A DNA stretch of 12,184 nucleotides, taken from contig QKDG01000187.1 of assembly GCA_003246805.1 (NCBI GenBank), positions 1 to 12,184 of the forward strand, given 5' to 3'. Of the stretch, positions 5,905-12,150 are shown one piece after another; the stretch's first letter is position 1, and the number at the start of each line of letters is the position of its first letter. A program made the translations under genes and the position numbers. Source of the DNA: Clostridia bacterium (lineage in GTDB: Bacteria; Bacillota; Clostridia; Oscillospirales; Ruminococcaceae). The notes under the pieces are model-generated. The model did not search any database, had not been told where the DNA came from, and saw nothing but the letters and a program-made list of their open reading frames with translations.

Positions 5905-7068
5905 CTAATTGTTGCTGGTTTGATTTTGTTTCATAACAACCAATGCGATAGCTAAAAATGCAAGGATAAAGCCAGCCTCAATCAAATAGCAGAAAAATAC
6001 AGGTTTTAGTGTAGTAGTATCAAATACCGTCAAGGAGTTTATTGTATCATTCGCTTTAACATACCAGTATACAGGGTTGATGCCACCGTATTTTCTCAAA
6101 CCTTCACTTAGCAGGCTCTGCTCAACAAAAGCCCCGCCAAGGAAGCAACCGCCTAATGAAATAACAGTGGCAATTGGCTGAATTGTATCTTTATTTGCTA
6201 TATTGCCTATTAAAAAGCTCATTGTTAAGCACACAAGGGTGAAAATGAGCATATTTGTGCAGTACAATATCCATTGTGATACGATAATTTTTCCATTAAA
6301 AAGATTTATTGAAAAAACAACAAATAAAGCCCAGATTATTAATGACATTAAAATATTTGCAAGGTAAAAGAACAGATTGAATTTTGTCGATTTTACAGGT
6401 GAGCACAAATTCCTTCTTTTGAGTTCTTTGCCATTTACCACAACCATTACCATACTAACAATTATTGTAATAGCTGAAATCAATGGATATGCAGTAAAAC
6501 TGAAAAAGTAGGGGGCAATTGATTTTTGATTATTCGAAGAAGCATTTTTAATAGTAACAAGTGTGTCTATTGATAAATCTGAATTCACATTTTTTACAAT
6601 TTCATCAAAGCTCATATCGTTACTTCCAACAAGATAAAGCTTAAAGGTTTTTAGATATTTTGAAACTATCTGGTCCATAAACTTAGCACCAACTGAGTTT
6701 GGGATAATTCTTGTTTCAAGGTCCTTTTTGTCCCCGTTTAAAAATGCATTTCCATATCCTTCTGGTATTATAAGAATATACTCGACAGTTCTGAAAAATA
6801 AAGCATCTTTGATTCCATCTTCATCTGTATCTATGCTTTGTACACTCGAATTTTTATTTAGATAATTGACTAATTCATCTGAAAAAGCTGAGTTGTCATT
6901 ATTAATAATTGCTATGTCAAGCTTTGATGTTTCGAATGAAGACTCAACACTAATTTTATTGCTGCTGCTAAAAACATAAGTTAATCCGATAAATATTAAA
7001 ACATAAATCAAAGCAGGTAAAAAAGCACTCTTTTTAAAAATCTTGAAAAACAATTTAAATGCTTGCAT
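5905..7068 (-). CDS. ABC-2 type exporter permease, second subunit
   Basis: A 387-residue membrane subunit of an ABC-2 type exporter (ABC2_membrane_3-like). One membrane helix lies near the N terminus (about residues 14-34). A large extracytoplasmic domain (about 35-185) follows, with the sequence LDIAIINNDNSAFSDELVNYL, and then about five membrane helices fill the C-terminal half (about 190-380). The sequence ends in a short polar tail. The start ATG at 7068 has GGAGG 8 bases upstream, inside the previous gene, which it overlaps by 14 bases; this suggests translational coupling. It is the third gene of the operon after the ATPase and the first permease. In organisation it matches LnrN of the LnrLMN exporter, but sequence identity cannot be judged by eye. 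The transported compound is unknown; amphiphilic antibiotics or lipids are the usual guess. Confidence 0.88.
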   Translation of the reverse strand: MQAFKLFFKIFKKSAFLPALIYVLIFIGLTYVFSSSNKISVESSFETSKLDIAIINNDNSAFSDELVNYLNKNSSVQSIDTDEDGIKDALFFRTVEYILIIPEGYGNAFLNGDKKDLETRIIPNSVGAKFMDQIVSKYLKTFKLYLVGSNDMSFDEIVKNVNSDLSIDTLVTIKNASSNNQKSIAPYFFSFTAYPLISAITIIVSMVMVVVNGKELKRRNLCSPVKSTKFNLFFYLANILMSLIIWALFVVFSINLFNGKIIVSQWILYCTNMLIFTLVCLTMSFLIGNIANKDTIQPIATVISLGGCFLGGAFVEQSLLSEGLRKYGGINPVYWYVKANDTINSLTVFDTTTLKPVFFCYLIEAGFILAFLAIALVVMKQNQTSNN

Positions 7069-8170
7069 ATTTTTGCCTCCTTAAAACTAAATAAGTAATC
7101 AGCAGGAAAACAAGACCGAAAAGTGATAGTATTCCTAAATTAGTGAAGAATCTGTCATAGGTGTCATAATAGTACAGGCTGTAATATCCATCGGTAATCA
7201 AAGCAGCAGGATTTAAATATCTCATTAGCGGGAATTGCTTTTCTACAATGTATTTTATTTCTACCTGCATCATTCCAGAAAGAAAACAGCCAAGCATAGT
7301 CAGTCCAATCAACATAGCGTGTTTAATATTCTCCGATTTTGTAATTAGTGCACTTATGCAGGTTCCCATCATTATTCCTGTAAAGCTGCCGACAAAGCTT
7401 AAAAGAAAAACATAGCCTGTATCTGCCCCGAAAGCAACACCCAAAGCAAAACGCAAATAAGCCAACACCATAATAATTGATATGATCTGAAAAATCATTG
7501 ACGAGCATACATAGGCTAAGAATATTTTGAGCTTGTGTGTGGGAGCAACATTTTGCCTTGCAGCAAAATGCGACTGATTTGCCTGAATTTTAGTAACATC
7601 AGAGCAACCGAGGAAGGACGAATAAAGGCAAGTCATTGCAAGTAGTGAATAAAAGTAAATAACAACTATATTCGTAGAATTGCTAACGTTGTTTTCTTTT
7701 GTATAAAGCCCTTCACTTTCTAAAACTGAATTGAATTCATCGGTAAAAGCCTGGGGATTATTTGATGCTATTGTCGTAATTGTCTGAGTCATTTCTTTAT
7801 AAGTATCAAGGAATATTTTTATAATTGATTGATTAATGCCAGAGTTTGATACAGTCATATCAAGGTCTTTGCTGTTATAGATTATTCCGCTTATTTTACC
7901 CTTTGCAAGCATATCCTCGGCCTGCTCTGCAGTAGTTTTGTTGATAACAAACATTTCTGTATCTTCCATTATAGAGGTCAAATCATTGAAAGCTGTGTCA
8001 GTTTCAACAACAGCAACATTTATTGAGTTGAAAGTTTCTCCATTCAATAGATTTGAAAAGGCAAGATTAAAAAGCGTAGCTAAAATGATAGGGAAGAATA
8101 ATGTCCAGAACAGCGCGGCTTTATTGTTAAAAACTATTTTTATTTTATATTTCACAATGTGCAAAAACAT
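7055..8170 (-). CDS. ABC-2 type exporter permease, first subunit
   Basis: A 371-residue permease homologous in layout to the next subunit: an N-terminal helix (about residues 18-38, FWTLFFPIILATLFNLAF), an extracytoplasmic domain from about 40 to 170 containing INVAVVETDTAFNDL, and five to six C-terminal helices (from about 168 to 362). Two different permeases of this kind with one ATPase suggest a heterodimeric membrane channel. The GGAGG ribosome binding site overlaps the ATPase stop codon, 10 bases separate the two genes, and the 3' end overlaps the next gene, so the three are one tightly coupled operon. It is comparable in position and size to LnrM-type permeases. The substrate is not determined. 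Confidence 0.88.
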   Translation of the reverse strand: MFLHIVKYKIKIVFNNKAALFWTLFFPIILATLFNLAFSNLLNGETFNSINVAVVETDTAFNDLTSIMEDTEMFVINKTTAEQAEDMLAKGKISGIIYNSKDLDMTVSNSGINQSIIKIFLDTYKEMTQTITTIASNNPQAFTDEFNSVLESEGLYTKENNVSNSTNIVVIYFYSLLAMTCLYSSFLGCSDVTKIQANQSHFAARQNVAPTHKLKIFLAYVCSSMIFQIISIIMVLAYLRFALGVAFGADTGYVFLLSFVGSFTGIMMGTCISALITKSENIKHAMLIGLTMLGCFLSGMMQVEIKYIVEKQFPLMRYLNPAALITDGYYSLYYYDTYDRFFTNLGILSLFGLVFLLITYLVLRRQKYASI

Positions 8171-8180
8171 ATTATCCTCC

Positions 8181-9113
8181 TTAATCTCTTAGCTCTTTGC
8201 CAGTAATTTCAAGGAATACATCGTTCAGGGTAGGCAGCTCAGAAGATATTTTACCGTAGCTTATATTGTTTTGTGAAATAAAGCTTATAATTGATTCCAG
8301 ATTGCTTTTCCCACTTTTTGAACGAATAGTGAGAATGTTATCATAATAATCTGTCCCGCTTACATTAGGCATATCTTCAATCTGTTCAAGTTGTTCTTTG
8401 CTTATAAGTATATTTTCAACTAATATTTTTTCACCCTGTGAAATCATCGATTTAAGCTCATCCTTTGTGCCTGTTGCAATTGTTCTGCCCTTGTCAATGA
8501 TTGCGATTCTGTCACAAAGCTGCTCAACCTCATCCATATAGTGAGAGGTATAAATAATAGTAGCTCCGGCTTTATTCAGCTTTTTAATTCCTTCAAGTAT
8601 GTTGTTACGGCTTTGAGGGTCAACCGCTACTGTTGGCTCATCAAGTAAGATAAGTTTTGGCTTGTGTGCAATGCCGCAAGCGATATTGAGCCTTCTCAAC
8701 AAACCGCCGCTGAGCTTTTTGGGATAAAATTTTCTAAAATCATTAAGTGCAACAAAATCAATTGCTTCCTCAACAAGCTTTTTGCGTTCCTTTTTATTGG
8801 TTACATACAAGCCACAAAAATAATCAATGTTCTCATATACTGTAAGCTCATCAAAAACTGCGACATTCTGCATTACAATGCCGATGTCACGCTTTATGTC
8901 ATAAGCTGTGGGTGACATTTCCTTGTCAAAAATCCTGATATCTCCCTTATCATACCTTAATAAGGATAACAAGCAGTTTATGGTAGTAGTTTTGCCGGAC
9001 CCATTAGGCCCCAGCAGCCCGAATATCTCACCCTTTTTAATTTCAAGATTCAAATGGTCAATAGCAACAAGGTCACCATAGCGTTTGACTAAATTTTCAA
9101 TTTTAACTATCAT
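8181..9113 (-). CDS. ABC-2 type exporter ATP-binding protein
   Basis: A 310-residue cytoplasmic ATPase of the DrrA/NatA/LnrL group that powers the two permeases. It has Walker A GPNGSGKT (35-42), Q-loop Q82, ABC signature LSGGLLRR (134-141), Walker B LILLDEP with catalytic E159, and the switch histidine H191 in YTSHYMDE. A C-terminal extension of about 85 residues (from about 225) is typical of drug-export ATPases of this type and absent from most importers. The signature has LL where MK or MQ is commoner. The ATG at 9113 has AAAGGGGA about 5 bases upstream. It is the first gene of the operon, transcribed away from the two-component genes, and its upstream region carries the palindrome shared with them. 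Export of a toxic amphiphile is inferred from context. Confidence 0.93.
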   Translation of the reverse strand: MIVKIENLVKRYGDLVAIDHLNLEIKKGEIFGLLGPNGSGKTTTINCLLSLLRYDKGDIRIFDKEMSPTAYDIKRDIGIVMQNVAVFDELTVYENIDYFCGLYVTNKKERKKLVEEAIDFVALNDFRKFYPKKLSGGLLRRLNIACGIAHKPKLILLDEPTVAVDPQSRNNILEGIKKLNKAGATIIYTSHYMDEVEQLCDRIAIIDKGRTIATGTKDELKSMISQGEKILVENILISKEQLEQIEDMPNVSGTDYYDNILTIRSKSGKSNLESIISFISQNNISYGKISSELPTLNDVFLEITGKELRD

Positions 9114-9147
9114 ATAAATCCCCTTTCAAAAATAACGGTATAATTTA

Positions 9148-9176
9148 ATTATAATAAATTTCACATGTATTGGTAG
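9148..9176 (-). promoter_or_regulatory. Probable activator-dependent promoter of the exporter operon
   Basis: A perfect TATAAT (9153 to 9148) on the minus strand has only CTACCA (9176 to 9171) at the -35 position. A poor -35 with candidate regulator sites just upstream is typical of promoters that need an activator. Transcription would start near 9141. Confidence 0.5.
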
Positions 9177-9180
9177 TGTT

Positions 9181-9214
9181 AAATGTAATAAGCACATATT
9201 ACAAATGTAATATT
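9181..9214 (-). promoter_or_regulatory. Candidate response-regulator sites upstream of the exporter
   Basis: A 21-bp sequence (9194-9214) containing the perfect palindrome ATATTACA-AA-TGTAATAT (9196-9213) recurs identically at 9472-9492 beside the kinase promoter. On the minus strand a second half-site TATTACATTT (9190 to 9181) repeats the palindrome's half-site (9212 to 9203) exactly 22 bases away, two helical turns. Relative to the predicted start the half-site lies near -45 and the palindrome near -63, positions suited to activation by a LuxR-type regulator. Confidence 0.55.
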
Positions 9215-9247
9215 TTAGCTTTTAATAATAGTTTTTTTAAAACTTTC

Positions 9248-9365
9248 AGCTTGTAGAAAAAGCTCTTCTCTACAATTTCATCATCAATTGAAGCACGTAT
9301 TTTCGGGGGCTTTGCGGTCGCCCCCACACCCCTTCGCATCAAAAATCATAGTTTTTCGACACTCT
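9248..9365 (-). repeat. Dispersed intergenic repeat, copy C (about 118 bp)
   Basis: This is the best-preserved copy alongside A, in the opposite orientation. On the minus strand it starts AGAGTGTCGAAAAACTATG and contains GATGCGAAGGGGTGTG, the core hairpin (9320-9325/9305-9310), AAAATACGTGCTTCAATT, then a terminal hairpin TTGTAGA/TCTACAA and the end AAGCTG. From AAACTATG through the core it matches A at all but one base. On either side are related AT-rich palindromes: AAAAGTTTT-T-AAAACTTTT (9366-9384) and AGTTTTTTTAAAACTTT (9230-9246). This suggests its own target duplication. Confidence 0.85.
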
Positions 9366-9384
9366 AAAAGTTTTTAAAACTTTT

Positions 9385-9471
9385 ATTATATTTTAAAGTA
9401 AAAAATTTGCGGGGGCTTTGCGGTCGCCACCCAGCCCCTTCACATAATAATTATAGTATTTTGACACTCTG
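9385..9471 (-). repeat. Dispersed intergenic repeat, copy D, interrupted
   Basis: On the minus strand it starts CAGAGTGTCAAAATACTATA, continues ATGTGAAGGGGCTGG and a partly decayed core (GGTGGC pairing imperfectly with GCCCCC, 9426-9431/9411-9416), then loses similarity before a terminal hairpin. The missing right end seems to lie beyond copy C at 9215-9240: joining 9376-9390 to that segment would restore a hairpin of the form TAATAAAAG/CTATTATTA followed by AAAAGCT. D therefore appears to be the host of C. The D left end abuts the 21-bp operator copy at 9472. Confidence 0.65.
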
Positions 9472-9492
9472 ACATATTACAAATGTAATATT
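9472..9492. promoter_or_regulatory. Candidate response-regulator site at the kinase promoter
   Basis: An identical copy of the 21-bp sequence at 9194-9214, with its palindrome at 9474-9491. It abuts or overlaps the -35 of the kinase promoter and is centred near -45 from the predicted start, the typical place for class II activation. It also forms the outer flank of the C/D repeat block, so it may have arisen as a target duplication of an originally single operator. Confidence 0.55.
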
Positions 9493-9520
9493 GTATTAAT
9501 TGAATACAATATGCTATAAT
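9491..9520 (+). promoter_or_regulatory. Extended -10 promoter of the two-component operon, with inverted repeat
   Basis: TTGTAT (9491-9496), an 18-base spacer and TGCTATAAT (9512-9520) form an extended -10 promoter. A second inverted repeat, ATATTGTATT (9488-9497) and AATACAATAT (9503-9512), a perfect 10-bp pair with 5 bases between, fills the space from -35 to -10 and could be a repressor or autoregulation site. The ATG at 9538 follows a predicted start near 9527, so the leader is very short. Confidence 0.7.
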
Positions 9521-9537
9521 CAAAAAGGGTGATTTGT

Positions 9538-10599
9538 ATGAACAATATCGTCAGCAGAATAATTGTCTTTATCGGTTTGATATCGGCATCACTTGCTTGC
9601 TGTGATTTGAATACTGTAATTTTGCCGGCACTTATAATTATATCGTTGAGCGGGTTTTATGAATATTATGATTCAAAAAAGCTAAGCCTGATATGTTTTT
9701 TGATATATGTGGTTATTTCAATCAAGGTGCCACAGATGATTCTGTTTTTGCCCCTTGCGTTTTATGATTTGGTGTTGTCAAAATACAAATATTATTGCTT
9801 ATTTGCATTGATACCACTTATATTTAACCTTGGTTTGTTTTCGCCTGGTATCGTATTGTTATTTGCTTTTATAACAGCTATTGAAATTGTATTGATAAAC
9901 TTTTCAAGAAAAAGCAAGGAGCTTAAAGAGAAGTACATAAACCAGCGGGATGAGTTTACTGAATTATCCATTAATCTTGAAAAAAAATTAAAGCAGGTGA
10001 TTAACAGCCAGGATGCTGAAATAAACCTTGCAACATTAAACGAACGAAATCGTATCGCAAGGGAAATTCATGACAATGTGGGGCATCTGCTATCAAGCTC
10101 AATAATACAAATTGGCGCAATAATGGCAATAACAAATGAAGAAGCAACAAAAAATATGCTGAATAATGTAAAAACCACCCTTGATTCGGGAATGAATTCA
10201 ATCAGAAGCAGCATACATGACCTGCATGATGATTCTTTTGATTTATACAGCCAGCTCAACAAGCTTGTTGATGAATTCACTTTTTGCAAGGCAAGGCTTG
10301 TATTTGATATAGAAACCGAGCTTAGCGGAAGTATAAAATATACAATAATAGCAATTGTAAAAGAATCACTAGTTAATGTAATAAAGCATTCCAATGCAAG
10401 TGAGGTTAAAATAAGCTGCTACGAGCATCCAAAAATTATTCAGCTGATAATACATGATAACGGTACGAAAAAAAATATAAAAAAAGAAAACGGCATAGGG
10501 CTTGAAAATATATCCCAGCGGGTAGCAAATCTTGATGGATATGTTAATTTTGATAGGTCAGATGGATTTAAGATATTTGTTTCATTCCCAAAAAAATAA
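9538..10599 (+). CDS. Sensor histidine kinase, HisKA_3/NarL-partner type
   Basis: A 353-residue membrane histidine kinase. About the first 125 residues form four to six short hydrophobic helices with little extracytoplasmic sequence, so it probably senses ligand or stress within the membrane, as DesK, LiaS and LnrJ-like kinases do. A coiled-coil linker follows (about 125-160). The dimerisation and phosphoacceptor box ERNRIAREIHDNVGHLLSSS has H178. The HATPase domain has N280 in IAIVKESLVNVIKHSNA, D307 in HDNG and GIGLENI from 319. The ATG at 9538 is used because AAGGGTGA sits just upstream; the in-frame GTG at 9529 lies within that site. The response regulator follows after 23 bases. The divergent ABC exporter is the likely target, so a resistance-sensing role is inferred. 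Confidence 0.92.
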   Translation: MNNIVSRIIVFIGLISASLACCDLNTVILPALIIISLSGFYEYYDSKKLSLICFLIYVVISIKVPQMILFLPLAFYDLVLSKYKYYCLFALIPLIFNLGLFSPGIVLLFAFITAIEIVLINFSRKSKELKEKYINQRDEFTELSINLEKKLKQVINSQDAEINLATLNERNRIAREIHDNVGHLLSSSIIQIGAIMAITNEEATKNMLNNVKTTLDSGMNSIRSSIHDLHDDSFDLYSQLNKLVDEFTFCKARLVFDIETELSGSIKYTIIAIVKESLVNVIKHSNASEVKISCYEHPKIIQLIIHDNGTKKNIKKENGIGLENISQRVANLDGYVNFDRSDGFKIFVSFPKK

Positions 10600-10622
10600 T
10601 TATCTGAAAGGAATAGCTTTTT

Positions 10623-11246
10623 ATGAATATTATTATTGTCGACGATGATATGCTTGTGCTAACCTCGCTAAAAACTATTGTAGAAGCATCAGGCGAAATA
10701 AAGGTTATTGCTGTGGGAAACAGTGGTGAAAAAGCAATTGAGCTGTATGAAGAATATATTCCCGAAATTATGCTGATGGATATAAGAATGGATAAGATGA
10801 CCGGGCTTGAAGCAGCACAGGTGATTTTGAAAAATCACCCAGAAGCAAGAATACTGTTTTTAACCACCTTTGCCGACGATGAGTATATTATAAATGCTCT
10901 TAAAATCGGCGCAAAAGGGTATATTCTAAAACAGCATTTTGAGAGTATAATTCCGGCTTTAAAGGCTGTATTCAATGGGCACAGTGTTTTTGGAAATGAA
11001 ATAATATCAAAAATACCGACGATAATTAATGAAATGCACACAAAAAAAACAGCAGACGACTTCAATTTGTCAGAAAAAGAGATGGAGATTATCACACTTG
11101 TTTCAAAAGGGCTTTCCAATAAAGAAATCTGCAAATCATTGTTTTTAAGCGAGGGGACGGTAAGAAATTATATAAGTGTTATTCTTGAAAAATTATCTTT
11201 AAGGGACAGAACCCAGCTTGTAATATTCTATTTCAACAATTTTTAA
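10623..11246 (+). CDS. Response regulator, NarL/LuxR family
   Basis: A 207-residue cytoplasmic DNA-binding response regulator. The receiver domain (1 to about 120) has acidic residues D7-D9, phosphoacceptor D53 in MLMDIRMDKMTG, T81/T82 and K103. A linker leads to a LuxR-type helix-turn-helix (about 145-205) with LSEKEMEIITLVSKGLSNKE and LFLSEGTVRNYISVILEKLS. The ATG has AAAGGAA about 10 bases upstream. It is co-transcribed with the kinase, which belongs to the class that partners NarL-type regulators. It probably binds the palindrome found at both divergent promoters (9196-9213 and 9474-9491), activating the exporter and its own operon. Its closest analogue by gene order is LnrK. Transcription stops at the hairpin at 11293-11328. 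Confidence 0.94.
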   Translation: MNIIIVDDDMLVLTSLKTIVEASGEIKVIAVGNSGEKAIELYEEYIPEIMLMDIRMDKMTGLEAAQVILKNHPEARILFLTTFADDEYIINALKIGAKGYILKQHFESIIPALKAVFNGHSVFGNEIISKIPTIINEMHTKKTADDFNLSEKEMEIITLVSKGLSNKEICKSLFLSEGTVRNYISVILEKLSLRDRTQLVIFYFNNF

Positions 11247-11292
11247 AAAATCTTAAATTGTTGCGAAAAATCAAAATTATAAATAAAAAGAA

Positions 11293-11328
11293 AAAGCCCG
11301 TCTTCACTTTAAAAGGATGACGGGCTTT
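11293..11328 (+). terminator. Terminator of the two-component operon
   Basis: AAAGCCCGTC (11293-11302) and GACGGGCTTT (11319-11328) form a perfect 10-bp GC-rich stem around a 16-base loop, 46 bases beyond the regulator's stop codon. The stem's final T run is short (TTT, then CAAATTAAAT). Confidence 0.8.
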
Positions 11329-11340
11329 CAAATTAAATAA

Positions 11341-11420
11341 AAACTTTAACTATAACGATAGATGGTGTGTGGTGGGCATAAATCCCCACAAAAATATGTA
11401 AATTTATTTTTCGATTTAAA
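11341..11420 (+). repeat. Possible degenerate fifth copy (E) of the intergenic repeat
   Basis: The order TAACTATAACGATAGATG, then GTGTGTGGTGGGC, ATAAATCCCCAC, AAAAATATG and TAAATTTATTTTTCGATTT follows that of copy A from AAACTATGATTTTTGATG onwards. The hairpin at the core position is kept in changed form (TGTGGTGGG 11368-11376 with CCCCACA 11384-11390). It lies just after a terminator, as A and B do relative to their genes, but no duplicated hairpin is visible on its far side. The identification is tentative. The remaining gap 11421-11502 is AT-rich with no further feature. Confidence 0.4.
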
Positions 11421-11502
11421 AAGAATACAAAAATGACTTTTAAAAAGAATTTAAAAATTTTTATAAAAAAATAAAAGAAATAATAATTTTATAAAAAAAG
11501 CT

Positions 11503-11508
11503 TATAAT
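11503..11508 (+). promoter_or_regulatory. Possible -10 element for the gene at 11535
   Basis: A perfect TATAAT lies 26 bases before the start codon. No -35 hexamer is visible in the A-rich sequence 15-19 bases upstream, so either an alternative sigma factor or a weak promoter is possible. Confidence 0.35.
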
Positions 11509-11534
11509 ATTAATGTTGTTTGAGGAGGGGGAAA

Positions 11535-11960
11535 ATGAAGAAAAAAGTAATAGATGAATTAAACGCTTTATATAAGAACACCGACATGGGCAGCACTGCG
11601 ATTTCAAACATATTGAGCAAAACCAGTGACGAAAAGCTTAAAACAGAATTGTCATCGCAGCTTGAAATGTATAAAAATCATAGCAAACAGCTTAAAAATC
11701 AAATGGCTTTTTATGGTGAAGTACCAAAAGGTGCAGGCAATATGACAAAGGCGTATACAAATATGGCTATCAAAATGTCAATGCTAAAAGATAATTCAAC
11801 AAGCAATATTGCTGAAAAAATGATTCAAGGAACAAATATGGGCATAATAGAACTGAATAAGCTGATGAATTCAACAAATAATAAACGTATTCAGAATCAG
11901 GCGCAGGAAATACTGAATAACGAACAGGAATATATAGACAGACTAAAACAGTTTTTATAA
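11535..11960 (+). CDS. Helical, ferritin-like-fold protein of unknown function
   Basis: A 141-residue, all-helical, cytoplasmic protein with no Cys or Trp. Four long helices are suggested at about residues 2-28, 31-58, 70-103 and 112-140. The pattern, including VIDELNALYKNTDMGSTAISNIL, a GEVPKG turn near 61-66 and NNEQEYIDRLKQFL at the end, resembles four-helix-bundle (DUF2383/ferritin-like) proteins. The EXXH metal ligands of true ferritins and rubrerythrins are absent, so it is unlikely to bind a diiron centre. The ATG at 11535 is the start; AGGAGGGGG lies immediately upstream, and an in-frame TTG at 11520 falls before it. A short gene follows after 10 bases, probably in the same operon. 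Such proteins are common in spore-forming clostridia, but I cannot assign a role. Confidence 0.75.
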   Translation: MKKKVIDELNALYKNTDMGSTAISNILSKTSDEKLKTELSSQLEMYKNHSKQLKNQMAFYGEVPKGAGNMTKAYTNMAIKMSMLKDNSTSNIAEKMIQGTNMGIIELNKLMNSTNNKRIQNQAQEILNNEQEYIDRLKQFL

Positions 11961-11970
11961 GGAGGATTGT

Positions 11971-12150
11971 ATGTCAAAGAAAGTATACCATGTTAAACAA
12001 AGCAAGGTAGATAAGCCGAAAAATATTATTCCAATAGGAACAACAAATATTATAACAGATAATATGACAACAGATACAGGCGCTGTTATGAATGTTTCAG
12101 AAATGAATGCGGGTTATGCAAGAAGATGGGTTGACGAAAATCATTTATAA
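11971..12150 (+). CDS. Small 59-residue protein, possibly DUF3787-like
   Basis: The ATG at 11971 is preceded by AAGGAGG (11959-11965), which overlaps the previous stop codon, and the frame ends at TAA 12148-12150. The product is polar and basic at its N terminus (MSKKVYHVKQSKVDKPKNI), Thr/Asn-rich in the middle, and ends NAGYARRWVDENHL. The ending recalls the AKEWVDEN tail of the short clostridial DUF3787 family, to which some spore-surface proteins belong; the match is by eye and weak. There is no signal peptide and no cysteine. The excellent ribosome binding site and 10-base spacing from the preceding gene make translation likely and suggest the two products act in the same process. The window ends 34 bases later, with no terminator seen. 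Confidence 0.7.
   Translation: MSKKVYHVKQSKVDKPKNIIPIGTTNIITDNMTTDTGAVMNVSEMNAGYARRWVDENHL

Noticed and set aside
7323..7508. 61-residue cysteine-rich frame on the minus strand
   Set aside because: It lies wholly inside the first permease gene in another frame, and its cysteines come from membrane-segment codons read out of frame.
9529..9537. GTG start for the histidine kinase
   Set aside because: This codon lies within the AAGGGTGA ribosome binding site of the ATG at 9538.
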